Position numbers and translations under genes: made by a program. 64,000 bases of DNA from Paenibacillus thiaminolyticus. Its GTDB lineage: Bacteria; Bacillota; Bacilli; Paenibacillales; Paenibacillaceae. Of this stretch, positions 8,584 to 18,327 are shown in pieces; position 1 is the first letter of the stretch, and each line of letters begins with the position of its first letter. The notes below the pieces were generated by a model, which saw nothing but the letters and a program-made list of their open reading frames with translations, searched no databases and was not told the origin of the DNA. The stretch covers positions 4,357,001-4,421,000 of the forward strand of contig NZ_CP041405.1 of the NCBI RefSeq assembly GCF_007066085.1, given 5' to 3'.

Positions 8584-10329
8584 ATGTATATTGGCTTGAA
8601 AAATATGTTCCATAAGGAAATGCGCACATGGAAGGGATGGAGCCATTACACCCAGCATGAGGCTGACGGCAATTCTCCTCATGAGATAGCCAGCTGCAGG
8701 CGGGACAGCGCCGCGTTCCAGGTGCTGGTGGCGGATGATCAGCCTTTCCTGCTGACGACACGGCCGGATGCGCTCTTCTGGAAGGGGGGCGCGCTTCGGA
8801 TCGCCCGAATTGAAGTGACGGCCGAGGGCGTCCATGTGCAGCCGGAGATCAAGCTTGTCGGCTTCATCGAAGATGACGACGGCACGCCGAAGGCCGATCT
8901 GCTGCTGGAGGATGCCCATATTCATGTGCAAGCCCGGCAGGTGCAGCCGGTATGGGTGGAATGGCATGCGGACGAGAAGATGAAGCCGGGAACGTACGAA
9001 GGCAAGGTGCGCATCTACACGCATACGTTGTTCGAGGACGAACAGCTGACAGGAGAATGCGACTTCCGATGGACCGTCTTGCCGGAGAGGTTGCCCGAGC
9101 CGCGCGATTACCGGTTTTTTCTTGATTTGTGGCAGCATAGCTCCAATATTGCGCGCAAATACCATACCGGATACTGGACGGAAGAGCATTTCTCCGTGCT
9201 GGATGGTTACCTGGAGAGCATGGCCCGGCTAGGTCAGAAGGCATTGACCGTCATCGTATCCGAGATTCCGTGGTCCGGGCAATTCTCGCATAACGACCGC
9301 GAGCCGTCCGATCTGTTCGAGTACAGCATCGTCGCCGTTAGCAGAAGCGCGGACGGAGTTTTTCATTATGATTTTTCCGCCTTGAACCGCTACATTGCGC
9401 TGGGAGAGAAGCATGGCATTTGCGAGGAGATTGAGGTCTTCGGACTATTGAACATTTGGCAGGAAGCTGAATCGGGATACGGTTCCGTTGTCGAGGGTGC
9501 TCCCGACGGGGTGCGGGTTCGTTACTACGATGAAGCGAGAGGAACGTACCGTTTTATACGCGAAGAGCAGGATTTGAAGGCGTATGTTGAGGCGCTGGAG
9601 CAGCATTTTGTCACGACTGGCCGTATCGAGCGCGTCCGCATTTTAGCAGACGAGCCGGCAGAGTATGATTTGTTCAATCGCCGCCTGACCTGGCTGCGCG
9701 ACGCAGCACCTTCCTTCCGTTACAAGGTCGCGATCAACCATGTGGAATTTGTGGAAAAAGGCTTGGAAGGCGTATCCGACTATGTGCCCTTGTTCAATTG
9801 TGCCGTGAAGGAGCATCAGCGGCTGATGGATCAGCGTGCGTCGATTGAGGGCAAGCTGCTCTATTACGTCTGCTGCAACCCGGCACGCCCGAATACGTTC
9901 CTGGCTTCCCCGCCGCTGGAGAGCCGGCTTATCGCCTGGTTCGCCGAGCGCCTCGGCACGGATGGCTTCTTGCGCTGGAACTACACGGTCTGGCCGGATA
10001 AGCCGCTGGAGCGGATCGCTTACCGCTCTGAAATATGGAAGGCCGGGGATACGAACTTCATCTACCCGGGCCCGCTCGGCAAGCCGCTGCTGTCCCTGCG
10101 TTACAAATGGCTTCAGCGCGGCATCCGCGACTACGAATTGATGCAGATCATGAAGGCCGAGGGCAAATCCGCCCAGGTACAGGCCGCCCTCGATCGCGTC
10201 TTCCGGTACGGAGACATACAGGAATGCGATCCGGAACTAGGAGCTTCTCCCGAAGCTCTGTACAGCCTCAAGGCTGAAGACTACGACATCCTGCTGTTCC
10301 AGCTCGCAACCGCCCCGGCTCAGACTTAA
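8584..10329 (+). CDS. DUF4091 domain protein (GH123-like fold)
   Basis: Predicted cytoplasmic protein of 581 residues. ATG 8584 is preferred because AGAGGAG (8567-8573) is 10 bases upstream; a GTG at 8575 is too close to that site. The C-terminal part has the DUF4091 pattern: a WFAERLGTDGFLRWNY segment, then GDTNFIYPGPLGKPLLSLR and KWLQRGIRDYELM. The family belongs to the GH123-like superfamily; activity on beta-linked hexosamines or similar sugars is possible but unproven here. It lies 63 bases after the GH35 gene on the same strand and ends at a strong terminator, so the pair is probably one operon. No transporter or regulator gene sits beside it. Confidence 0.75.
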   Translation: MYIGLKNMFHKEMRTWKGWSHYTQHEADGNSPHEIASCRRDSAAFQVLVADDQPFLLTTRPDALFWKGGALRIARIEVTAEGVHVQPEIKLVGFIEDDDGTPKADLLLEDAHIHVQARQVQPVWVEWHADEKMKPGTYEGKVRIYTHTLFEDEQLTGECDFRWTVLPERLPEPRDYRFFLDLWQHSSNIARKYHTGYWTEEHFSVLDGYLESMARLGQKALTVIVSEIPWSGQFSHNDREPSDLFEYSIVAVSRSADGVFHYDFSALNRYIALGEKHGICEEIEVFGLLNIWQEAESGYGSVVEGAPDGVRVRYYDEARGTYRFIREEQDLKAYVEALEQHFVTTGRIERVRILADEPAEYDLFNRRLTWLRDAAPSFRYKVAINHVEFVEKGLEGVSDYVPLFNCAVKEHQRLMDQRASIEGKLLYYVCCNPARPNTFLASPPLESRLIAWFAERLGTDGFLRWNYTVWPDKPLERIAYRSEIWKAGDTNFIYPGPLGKPLLSLRYKWLQRGIRDYELMQIMKAEGKSAQVQAALDRVFRYGDIQECDPELGASPEALYSLKAEDYDILLFQLATAPAQT

Positions 10330-10343
10330 CAGATTGAATACAT

Positions 10344-10380
10344 AGCGGCATCCAGACTTGCGGGTGCCGCTTTTTATTTT
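10344..10380 (+). terminator. Terminator after the DUF4091 gene
   Basis: Stem AGCGGCATCC (10344-10353) / GGGTGCCGCT (10362-10371), then TTTTATTTT. Confidence 0.9.
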
Positions 10381-11278
10381 GGAGGATGGGAATAGTGGTG
10401 GAGGGGATATGCCTCTTATGGACGTTCTCCCCGTGGCTCAGAAAGGTAGCAGGTGGGGGGCGGTGCTTATGGTCAATCTCCCAGCGGCTCAGGAAGGGAA
10501 GCAGGTTCGTGTGATCCTTACGGTCAGTCTCCCCACGGCTCAGAAAAAGGAACTAGTGCATGCGGCCCGGTCCTTATGGTCAATCTTCCCAAGGCTCAGA
10601 AACGGGAAACTTGTGCGTAGGGTCCTTATTGGCAATCTCCCAACGGCTCAGGAATAAAATCGTCCGGTATGAATGTAGAGACGAGCTACTTTTATTCAGC
10701 GTGTTTTCTCGAAAATAGGCCTTCATCCGTCAGGTGCAGGGGGACATGTAGCGGCGAGAAAAGAGTTGTGGGCAAGAACGAGACAGACATGGAGATGCCA
10801 CGTTGATGTACCGCCTTCCCCAAATTTATGAGCCGATGGGATTGTGACCAAAAGGACTTGAGAGGGGAGCTCTGCGGAGATGTAATCGTTGATGGGGAGG
10901 CCATATGGGAAACGCACATGCGGGCAATCTGCCAGCGGCTCAGGAACGAGAACAGTCCGGTAGGACAGCAGGCGCAAGGGATGGAGGAATTATTGAGGCA
11001 AACCAAGAGAAAGGCGTCCAACAATATTGCCGTGCTGATGTACAGGTTCTCCCGGGAGCATGAGCCGATGGGATAGTGTCCAAAAGGGAATAAAGAGGCT
11101 GCTGTGGAAGAGGAGTCGTCGATAAGAGGATGGAGGCGCGCTACCCGTGAGACCGTGATGCCCGTGATACTCGTGATACTCGTGATAACCTTCGGTAATC
11201 AGGCTCTTAACTTCTGAGGGAAGGGGATATCGGGGAGTTGATGAGCATGTACTCCCCGGTTAGCTTGGCTGTCAATCG
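10381..11278. repeat. Repeat-rich intergenic region with eight copies of a dispersed repeat
   Basis: No convincing gene in 898 bases. Five minus-strand copies of a ~29-base element lie in tandem with a 51-56 base period (10414-10443, 10466-10494, 10516-10545, 10572-10601, 10624-10653), a sixth degenerate copy is at 10921-10945, and two plus-strand copies are at 10827-10855 and 11060-11088. On the plus strand the element reads TGAGCCG, two variable bases, GGGAT(A/T)(G/A)TG, then a variable base or two and CAAAAGG. Other features: a short CGTGATACT tandem run near 11160-11187 and an 8-bp hairpin CGGGGAGT/ACTCCCCG (11231-11258). Confidence 0.8.
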
Positions 11279-12325
11279 TCATGTAGCGCGATGCATGGAT
11301 GCATGCGATGGTTCTTCTTGGACCTGGTATACAGGATACGGCTGCTGAACCGAGGCGGCGTCTTGGTGCTTGCTCGGATCGATTTCCTCCATTTCGCGGG
11401 CGGTGGGGAGGCCGGTATGTTGGATAACGAATTGGGTTACTTTGTCGGCATACCGTTCTTTGTCGTAGCAGTAGGCAACCCCATGGGTGGCCTCGTCGAT
11501 CAGCAGCAGTTCCTTCGGCTCGGGCTTAGCCTCATACATATCGATACTCATATGAGTCGGGACGAAAATATCCGCTGCTCCGTGGATGAACAGGATGGGG
11601 AGCTTGCAGGTCTCCATTACCTTGAGCGGGCTGACATCTTTCATGCTGAATCCGGCTTTGCTCTCCAGCAGAATGTCGATCAGCTTCATGAAGGGCCAGG
11701 CCGGAAGGCGATTCAGTACGGAGACCTGATGGCGTATGAGCTCTGTCAGATCGGAATAGGGACAGTCGGCCACGATGAATTTCACGAACGGATGTGAATT
11801 GGCTGCGTACTCCAGCACGGTGCCCCCGCCAAAAGACTGGCCATGCAGCCCGATGGTGCAGTCCTTTCCTTTATTCGCGATAATCCAGTCTACCCAGGCT
11901 TCGATGTCGCGCTTTTCCTTCAATCCGAAGGTGGTGCGGATCCCCTCGCTCTGTCCGTGCCGCCGCTGATCGATAAGCAGGGCATTGTACCCGAGCTTGA
12001 AGAACATGTCCATAAATTGGGCCGACCACGGAAGAGCGGATGTGTAGCCGTGGACGATAATGACGATCCGATCAGAATAGGGGTGCTTTTCAATGTAATT
12101 GCCGTGAAGCTTCAATCCGTCGTGGCTGCGAATAAAAATTTCTTCTTTATCGCAATCGTCGAATTCTTGCTTGCTGAAGACGCGGTACCGCTCCAGCAGG
12201 TCGAAGCAATTGTCGTAGGTGGCCGGTCTTTTGCGGGTCATCTGGAAGACGGCATATCTTGGAACGATCCAGGCGATGAGAACGAAGATAATGATGAGCG
12301 TGCAGGCCAGGAAGATGTAGATCAT
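11279..12325 (-). CDS. Membrane-anchored alpha/beta hydrolase (YqkD-like)
   Basis: Serine hydrolase of 348 residues. One N-terminal membrane helix (about 2-22) probably tethers the catalytic domain outside or at the membrane. Oxyanion strand motif IVHGYTS, nucleophile elbow GLHGQSFGGGT (GXSXG), acid segment around GAADIFVPTHMS, and His in DEATHGVAY. The overall pattern resembles B. subtilis YqkD-type hydrolases that are often annotated as lysophospholipase or cell-surface hydrolase. Substrate unknown. Its 3' end faces the repeat-rich region and its 5' end is divergent from cbiA. Confidence 0.82.
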   Translation of the reverse strand: MIYIFLACTLIIIFVLIAWIVPRYAVFQMTRKRPATYDNCFDLLERYRVFSKQEFDDCDKEEIFIRSHDGLKLHGNYIEKHPYSDRIVIIVHGYTSALPWSAQFMDMFFKLGYNALLIDQRRHGQSEGIRTTFGLKEKRDIEAWVDWIIANKGKDCTIGLHGQSFGGGTVLEYAANSHPFVKFIVADCPYSDLTELIRHQVSVLNRLPAWPFMKLIDILLESKAGFSMKDVSPLKVMETCKLPILFIHGAADIFVPTHMSIDMYEAKPEPKELLLIDEATHGVAYCYDKERYADKVTQFVIQHTGLPTAREMEEIDPSKHQDAASVQQPYPVYQVQEEPSHASMHRAT

Positions 12326-12502
12326 ATCCGCTTGTTCCCCTTGTCAGTTATTGTCGATACGATGGTATTAGGGTGTGCAGGAAAATGGCAATTTACACAT
12401 CCCCGGATAAGGCTGCTGCCGCGCGCCTGCGCAATCCCGGTTGGCGTTCACGGTGGAGGTTCTGTACAATGGGGAAAAAGAGATGCGAAAGGATAAGACA
12501 CC

Positions 12503-14035
12503 ATGTCCGAACTTCATTCAACTCATTCGACATTTATCGAGCGGAATCCGAAAAAGGGGCCGCGCCGGCTGCTAATTGCCGGAACCGGAAGCGGGACCGG
12601 GAAGACGACGGTCACCCTTGGGCTGATGCGGGCGCTTACCCGTCAGGGCTGGAAGGTCCAACCGTTCAAATGCGGGCCGGATTACATCGATCCGACTTAT
12701 CATACCGCCGTATGCGGAGCAAGTTCTCGCAATTTGGACGAATGGATGTGCGGATCGGAAGCGATGAGGTCGACCTTCCTCCGCCACTCCGCAGAGGCGG
12801 ATATCGCGCTTATCGAGGGCGTGATGGGGATGTACGACGGGCGCCGCGCCGACAGCGATGAGGGGAGCGCGGCTTCGATTGCGAAGCAGCTCGACTGTCC
12901 GGTGCTGCTCGTCATTGATGCGTCAGGCATGGGACGAAGCGCCGCGGCGATCGTCCTCGGCTTCCAGCAGCTTGATCCCGAGGTGCGCCTGGCGGGCGTC
13001 ATCGCGAACCGGGTTGGCAGTGAAGGCCATGGCAAGCTGATCCGTGAAGCGGTAGAGCAGGTATGCGGCGTGCCGCTGGTGGGCTACGTGCTGCGGGAAG
13101 ACGGATTGCAGGTGCCGGAGCGGCATCTCGGCCTTGTGCCGGCTGTGGAGCGAGGCGGGCTGGAGACGCTGTTCGACCGGATGGCCGACGCTGTCGAGGC
13201 GCATACGGATATGGAGGCGCTGCTTCGCATCGCGACGGTCTATACGGCGGCTCGGGAGGAAATTGCCAACGGCGGCGGCCCCAGGGAGCGGACGGACACG
13301 GAGGCTATACCCGCTGGAGAAGCGCGCCCGGCGGAAGGAGCCGGCACGGCGGCGCTGACCGGCGGGGCGGAGCGGCGGCTGAGGTTGGCGCTCGCTCATG
13401 ATGCCGCGTTTCATTTCTATTACGCGGATAATCTGGAGCTGCTCGAAGAGGCCGGCTTCGAGCTGGTGCGGTTCTCGCCGCTCCTGGACGAGCCGGTGCC
13501 CGAGGATGCCGACGGGCTTTACATCGGGGGCGGCTTCCCGGAAGCTTTTGCCGAGCAGTTGGCGCGCTGCGCCCGGACGCTCGGATCGATTCGGGAAGCT
13601 GTGGAGGCGGGCATGCCGACGTTCGCCGAATGCGGCGGATATATGCTGCTGATGGAGCGGCTCATCACCGTTGACGGCGAAGTCTGCCCGCTGGCCGGCC
13701 TGCTTCCGGGCGAGACGCGGATGGGCATGAAGCTGGCCGCGCTGGGCTACCGGGAGGTGACCGGCACGGACGGCAACTTCCTGCTGCGGGACGGGACGGC
13801 GAGAGGACATGAGTTCCATTATTCGACGATTGAGGAGCCTAAGGCCGGGCTGAAGCAAGCTTATCCTCCGGCCTATCTGTCCCGGGGAAGGGCCGGAGAG
13901 AAGCCGGAAGGAGCGGTGCATCCGGCCGGGCTGCCGCTCGTAGCCGGGTATACGCATCTGCATTTCGCGTCGAATCCGGAGATTGTGGCGAATTGGCGCG
14001 AGGCCTGTGTCGCATTTCGTCAAAAACGTATATAA
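12503..14035 (+). CDS. cbiA: Cobyrinate a,c-diamide synthase
   Basis: Glutamine-dependent enzyme of corrin biosynthesis that amidates the a and c side chains. The protein has 510 residues; ATG 12503 has AAAGGA nine bases upstream. The N-terminal ATP-binding (dethiobiotin synthetase-like) domain has a P-loop in LIAGTGSGTGKTTV and the CGPDYIDPTYH segment; the C-terminal class I glutamine amidotransferase domain has GGGFPEAFAEQLA and the nucleophile Cys in FAECGGYMLL, with the C-terminal THLHF His. A linker rich in Gly/Ala/Glu (about residues 255-295) separates them. No other cobalamin gene and no recognisable cobalamin riboswitch lies in the window, so it is isolated here and may serve cofactor salvage or tailoring. 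Confidence 0.9.
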   Translation: MSELHSTHSTFIERNPKKGPRRLLIAGTGSGTGKTTVTLGLMRALTRQGWKVQPFKCGPDYIDPTYHTAVCGASSRNLDEWMCGSEAMRSTFLRHSAEADIALIEGVMGMYDGRRADSDEGSAASIAKQLDCPVLLVIDASGMGRSAAAIVLGFQQLDPEVRLAGVIANRVGSEGHGKLIREAVEQVCGVPLVGYVLREDGLQVPERHLGLVPAVERGGLETLFDRMADAVEAHTDMEALLRIATVYTAAREEIANGGGPRERTDTEAIPAGEARPAEGAGTAALTGGAERRLRLALAHDAAFHFYYADNLELLEEAGFELVRFSPLLDEPVPEDADGLYIGGGFPEAFAEQLARCARTLGSIREAVEAGMPTFAECGGYMLLMERLITVDGEVCPLAGLLPGETRMGMKLAALGYREVTGTDGNFLLRDGTARGHEFHYSTIEEPKAGLKQAYPPAYLSRGRAGEKPEGAVHPAGLPLVAGYTHLHFASNPEIVANWREACVAFRQKRI

Positions 14036-14131
14036 TGAATCAGTACGGGTCTAAAAATGTCAAGGCCTGTATACGATATCCAGCTAGCAATGCCGCGATT
14101 GCGGCAAGTGCCGACTAGCGCCAACTATATG

Positions 14132-14160
14132 TTGACATACTTCATGCATATACGTATGCA
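14132..14160 (+). promoter_or_regulatory. Candidate asnB promoter with overlapping palindrome
   Basis: TTGACA (14132-14137), a 17-base spacer, then TATGCA (14155-14160) as a possible -10. The palindrome TGCATA-TACG-TATGCA (14145-14160) overlaps the -10, so a repressor could act here. A GC hairpin TGCCGC-GATT-GCGGCA lies upstream at about 14091-14106. Confidence 0.4.
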
Positions 14161-14183
14161 ATGATCGAAAGGATTTGGAACCG

Positions 14184-16034
14184 ATGTGTGGCATTGCCGG
14201 AATCTATCATTTTCATGATCAACAACCATCCGAACATCTCATTCGCAGCATGATGGATTTGATCCATCACCGGGGGCCGGACGATGCGAAGCTGTGGATC
14301 GGCGACCGGGTCGGCCTGGGCTTCCGCCGGCTGTCCATCATTGACGTTGCTGAAGGCGCGCAGCCGCTAAGCAACGAGGATGATTCGGTATGGATTATTT
14401 TTAATGGCGAGATTTATAACTATTTGGAGCTGCGTGAGGATCTCCTCAGCCGCGGCCATCAATTCAAAACCAATACAGATACGGAATGTATCCTGCACCT
14501 GTATGAAGAATACGGAACGAAGTGCGTCAACCATCTCCGGGGGATGTTCGGCTTCGCGATCTGGGATCGGAACAAGCAGGAGCTGTTCCTGGCCCGCGAT
14601 CATTTCGGCATCAAGCCGCTGTATTATTACATGAACGACGAGATGCTCGTCTTCGGCTCGGAGATCAAGAGCATTCTGGCCGTTCCGGGCGTGGCCCGTC
14701 AGGTCAATATGAACGGCTTTTACAACTATTTGACCTTCCAATATGTTCCGGATCCGGAGACGATGTACGCCGGCATCTATAAGCTGCCGCCGGCTCATTC
14801 GATGACGATTCCGCTGGGCGAGCAGCCTGTAATCGAGAAATATTGGGACCCGATGTTCGAACCGGTGGATCGCCCGCTTACTCAGGTTCTCGACGAGATT
14901 CGTCACGTCATGCGCGACTCGGTAGAGCATCATCTGCACAGCGAGGTGCAGCGCGGGTGCTTCCTGTCGAGCGGCATCGACTCGACGATTACGTCCACGC
15001 TCATGCGTTCCATCGAGCCGATCAAGACATTCAGCGTCGGCTTCGAGGGACCGAACGATGAGACGATTATCGCCCGCGATACGGCCCGGCAGATCGATAC
15101 CGATCACTACGATCGGATCATTACGCAGGAGATGTATTTCGACGCCGTGCCGCGCGCGATCTGGCATCTGGACGAGCCTGTGGCCGATCCGTCCGCGATC
15201 GCACTGTATGAGGTCGCGCGGCTGGCGAAGGAGCATGTTACGGTCGTGCTGTCCGGGGAAGGCGCGGACGAGCTCTTCGGCGGCTACCGCATCTATCGCG
15301 AGCCGCATTCGCTGCGCTATCTGTCCTGGATGCCGGAAGGAATGCAGCGCGTGGTGAACAAGATGGTGCGTGCCGTACCGTTTTCTTTCTACGGGAAAAA
15401 CTACTTGCTCCGGGGAACGACTCCGCTGGAGGAGCGCTTCCTGGGCAATGCCAATATTATGACCGACGATGCGAAGGCGGAGCTGCTGCGCGTCAGCGCG
15501 GATGAGATTGCGGCCTATCAGAAGCCGTTCGAGATCGCGGGCCGTTATTATGACCGTACTCGTCATCTGGATCCGGTGTCGCGGATGCAGTATATCGATA
15601 TGAATCTGTGGATGCCGGGCGACATTCTGATGAAGGCGGACAAGCTGACGATGGCGCATTCGCTGGAGCTGCGCGTCCCGTTCCTGGACCGCAAAGTATT
15701 TGACGTGGCCCGTACGATTCCTGCTTCCTACCGGATTGCCGAGAAGACGACGAAGTACGCGCTGCGCAAAGCGATGGAGGGCATTATTCCGGATTCGGTG
15801 CTCCACCGGCCGAAGCTCGGCTTCCCTGTCCCGATGCGAGATTGGCTGCGCACGGAGCGGGCCGGCATCATGTGGGAGGAGCTGGCTGCGAGCGGCATCG
15901 ATCCGCTCGTCAACCTGAGCGCGGTAGAAGAGATGTTCACCCGCCACCGCAACGGCCAAGGCGACTACTCCCGTAAAATCTGGGTGCTGTACGTGTTCGG
16001 ACTCTGGTATCGGACGTATATGCGCAAGCAATAA
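14184..16034 (+). CDS. asnB: Asparagine synthase (glutamine-hydrolysing)
   Basis: Converts aspartate and glutamine to asparagine with ATP. ATG 14184 is chosen because it exposes Cys2 (MCGIAG), the required N-terminal nucleophile of the class II glutaminase; GAAAGGA lies 10 bases before. The upstream in-frame TTG at 14175 would bury it. The protein has 616 residues, typical for AsnB/AsnO. Glutaminase motifs RGPDDAK, RLSIID, FNGEIYNY and TDTE are followed by the synthetase P-loop FLSSGIDSTI, GEGADELFGGY and the C-terminal PRPKLGFPVPMRDWL-type segment (HRPKLGFPVPMRDWL here). Monocistronic with its own promoter and terminator. Confidence 0.95.
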   Translation: MCGIAGIYHFHDQQPSEHLIRSMMDLIHHRGPDDAKLWIGDRVGLGFRRLSIIDVAEGAQPLSNEDDSVWIIFNGEIYNYLELREDLLSRGHQFKTNTDTECILHLYEEYGTKCVNHLRGMFGFAIWDRNKQELFLARDHFGIKPLYYYMNDEMLVFGSEIKSILAVPGVARQVNMNGFYNYLTFQYVPDPETMYAGIYKLPPAHSMTIPLGEQPVIEKYWDPMFEPVDRPLTQVLDEIRHVMRDSVEHHLHSEVQRGCFLSSGIDSTITSTLMRSIEPIKTFSVGFEGPNDETIIARDTARQIDTDHYDRIITQEMYFDAVPRAIWHLDEPVADPSAIALYEVARLAKEHVTVVLSGEGADELFGGYRIYREPHSLRYLSWMPEGMQRVVNKMVRAVPFSFYGKNYLLRGTTPLEERFLGNANIMTDDAKAELLRVSADEIAAYQKPFEIAGRYYDRTRHLDPVSRMQYIDMNLWMPGDILMKADKLTMAHSLELRVPFLDRKVFDVARTIPASYRIAEKTTKYALRKAMEGIIPDSVLHRPKLGFPVPMRDWLRTERAGIMWEELAASGIDPLVNLSAVEEMFTRHRNGQGDYSRKIWVLYVFGLWYRTYMRKQ

Positions 16035-16073
16035 TCCGATGCTAGTGTCGTGTAAAGCATGTTATAAGTTGAA

Positions 16074-16103
16074 AGGCGCTTCTCCTTGGAGAGGCGCCTT
16101 TTT
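16074..16103 (+). terminator. Terminator of asnB
   Basis: AGGCGCTTCTCC / GGAGAGGCGCCT hairpin with a TT loop region and TTTTT. Confidence 0.9.
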
Positions 16104-16210
16104 GTCTCATTAGAGGGGAGATACTAACATGAAAAGCCAGCCTGAAGTGGGCTTGGTGCATATCGTATAAGGATGATGCATGAAATCATCCCAAAGAGGG
16201 ACTGAGTCGT

Positions 16211-16402
16211 ATGATGATGATATTCGCCCAAAATTTTATGCTTGCGTTTGGAATCAGTATTTGTGTAAGTGTTGTTGCCTCAATTAGTCATCATCCCAAG
16301 CCGGAATATCGGTTCGGGCTGCACGATATCAAGCACAGTTTTCTGTTGGTTTTACCCCTCTCAATCCTTTTTACGATCCCGGATATTCTCTTTTTTCGAT
16401 GA
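16211..16402 (+). CDS. Small predicted membrane protein
   Basis: A 63-residue protein with two hydrophobic stretches (about residues 6-25 and 43-61) joined by a polar loop with the segment HHPKPEYRFGLHD. AGAGGGA lies nine bases before the ATG. No family was recognised. It stands alone between the asnB terminator and the convergent drug exporter gene. It could be an antimicrobial or stress-type small membrane protein, but nothing shows this. Confidence 0.45.
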   Translation: MMMIFAQNFMLAFGISICVSVVASISHHPKPEYRFGLHDIKHSFLLVLPLSILFTIPDILFFR

Positions 16403-16463
16403 CATAAGAAATCAAGCTGCAGGCCGGTCTCCCCTCGGAGATACAGCTTGCAGCTTGCTGTCT

Positions 16464-18080
16464 CTAGGCCGGTTGGGCTGAATTCCTCTCCGAGCCTTCC
16501 GTGGCAGAGCCCGGGTTGCGCTTACGGCCTGGGTCGTCGCGGGAGATGCGGCCGCTGCCGATCAGCAGGGAAATGACGATGCCGGCGATGATGAACCCGA
16601 GTCCCGTCAAAAAGACGGTTGCGAAAGATGCCGACCACGCTTCCTTGAGCGTGTCGAGCACGGCGATTTTGGCTTCGCCTTCGAGCGGCAGCATAGCTGG
16701 GTTAATCAGAAGTTGGTATAGGGTGTTCGAATCCGTCCCAATTCGGTCGAGGACGGCTTGCGTCACCGGATCGGCTTTCTGCATGGCCGCGGTGATGTTC
16801 CTTGCGATATCGGCGTTCATGATGACGTTGAATAGCGTTGTGCCAATGGTGCTGCCAATGGAACGGAAAAAGGTCGTGGCCGAGGTGACGGTTCCGAGCT
16901 GCTCGCGGGGGAAGGCGTTTTGGACCACGATGGTAATGAGCGGCATGACCAGACCCATGCCGAAGCCGAGCACCATCATGAAGCCGTAGGCCGTAAGCGG
17001 GGTCGTATGGATGCCCATCGTGGACATGAGCAAGAAGCCAAAGGCGCTGATCACCATCCCGGAAGCCATGACGGTGCGGTAAGGGAGCTTCAGCACAAGC
17101 CGGCCACCGAGCACGCTGGCGATAATGAGCGCGATCATCATCGGGGTCATGGTGGAGCCAGCCTGGGTCGGCGTCACCCCGAGGACGCCCTGCATGAACA
17201 TCGGCACGAACATAATGGCGCCGAACATTCCAAGTCCGACCAGGAAGCCGAGTCCGACGGCCACATTGAAGACGCGGCTGCGGAACAGCGACATGTCGAT
17301 CAGCGGATCGGCCGCCCGGTGCTCGATCGGAATGAAGACGAGGAACAGGATCAAGGCCGCGCCGAAAATAAACAGGCTGTAAGGGGATGTCCAGGCATAC
17401 TTCGCATGATCCAGTGACAGGCCATACAGCACCAGCACGATCCCCGGAATGAGCGTGAAGATGCCGAGCCAGTCAATATGAACCTTTTTGCTCTTGCCGC
17501 GTGGGCTGCCCATCGATTTCATCCCGATAAAAATGAGCGCCGTCGAGACGAGGCCGAAGGGGACGTTGATGAGAAAGATCCAGTGCCAGCTAATATGATC
17601 GACGATCAAGCCGCCGAGAAAAGGCCCGACGATGGAGCTAAGCCCGAAGATGGCCCCGAACGCGCCCTGCCACTTCGCCCGCTGCGCCGGGGTGAACATC
17701 ATCCCGATAATCGTCTGGGACATCGGCATCAGCAGGCCGCCTCCAATCCCCTGAATGGCGCGGTAGCCGATCAACTGTCCCATGTTGACTGCGGTGGCGC
17801 ACAGAAATGAACCGATGACGAAAATAATCCATCCGGTCAAATAAATAAACCGGCTCCCGAACAGATCAGCCAGCTTGCCGGAGAGCGGGATGACGGTAGT
17901 CGAACAGATCATGTACGCCGTTGTCACCCAGGCGAAGATGGCGAATCCGCTTAAGTCCTTAATAATGGTCGGCATGGCCGTGCCCACTACCGTCTGTTCG
18001 AGTGAGCTGAAAAACATCCCCATAATGAGACCGATGAGAACCATGTTGCGACGCGACTTCGCTATGTCTTGCACCGCCAT
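16464..18080 (-). CDS. DHA2-family (EmrB/QacA-type) multidrug efflux MFS transporter
   Basis: Proton-driven exporter with about 14 membrane helices and 538 residues. The start at 18080 (MAVQD...) has AAAGGAG seven bases upstream; the in-frame ATG at 18098 would overlap that site. Typical DHA2 features: FFSSLEQTVVGTAMPTI at the first helix (motif D1), LADLFGSRFIYLTGW (motif A), and IGGGLLMPMSQTI with GFGMGLVMPL (motif C-like). The C-terminal tail is polar. No TetR or MarR gene is adjacent. A second, only moderately similar DHA2 exporter lies at 21.6-23.1 kb, with the ECF operon between them. Confidence 0.88.
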   Translation of the reverse strand: MAVQDIAKSRRNMVLIGLIMGMFFSSLEQTVVGTAMPTIIKDLSGFAIFAWVTTAYMICSTTVIPLSGKLADLFGSRFIYLTGWIIFVIGSFLCATAVNMGQLIGYRAIQGIGGGLLMPMSQTIIGMMFTPAQRAKWQGAFGAIFGLSSIVGPFLGGLIVDHISWHWIFLINVPFGLVSTALIFIGMKSMGSPRGKSKKVHIDWLGIFTLIPGIVLVLYGLSLDHAKYAWTSPYSLFIFGAALILFLVFIPIEHRAADPLIDMSLFRSRVFNVAVGLGFLVGLGMFGAIMFVPMFMQGVLGVTPTQAGSTMTPMMIALIIASVLGGRLVLKLPYRTVMASGMVISAFGFLLMSTMGIHTTPLTAYGFMMVLGFGMGLVMPLITIVVQNAFPREQLGTVTSATTFFRSIGSTIGTTLFNVIMNADIARNITAAMQKADPVTQAVLDRIGTDSNTLYQLLINPAMLPLEGEAKIAVLDTLKEAWSASFATVFLTGLGFIIAGIVISLLIGSGRISRDDPGRKRNPGSATEGSERNSAQPA

Positions 18081-18327
18081 GACTGGACTCCTTTCCATAC
18101 GCTGCGGCGCCTGCGAAAGGGCTTTGCCGCGTTTGCTCCATCTTTACTTTCTTCAGGTTAAGCGGTATGATGCTAAGTGAATTTTTCGGCGGACGGGCAA
18201 GGGAGGCGCCGGGTCCTCCCAATCTGTATTAAGTTGGGTTAGGCCGTATGTTTTTATGCGTTCGTGCCGGTTCCGAAGGCTGGAAGCCCGCCCCGGCGGA
18301 CGCTTGTAAGATAAGGGGGGAGGACTT

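Noticed and set aside
10414..10653. CRISPR-like array (about 29-base repeats, about 22-base spacers)
   Set aside because: The repeats are strongly degenerate, occur singly in both strands elsewhere in the window, and no cas genes are present; better explained as tandem copies of the dispersed repeat.
10358..10657. Open frame of 99 codons in the repeat array
   Set aside because: It translates the tandem repeat, starts inside the terminator, and has no ribosome site.
12326..12502. Cobalamin riboswitch upstream of cbiA
   Set aside because: No B12-box-like GCCACTG and no matching fold was visible.
14367..16031. Long minus-strand open frame of 554 codons
   Set aside because: Shadow of asnB, whose motifs and start are clear.
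18140..18327. TPP riboswitch upstream of the ECF genes
   Set aside because: The conserved CTGAGA and the second arm were not found here or at 19086-19230.
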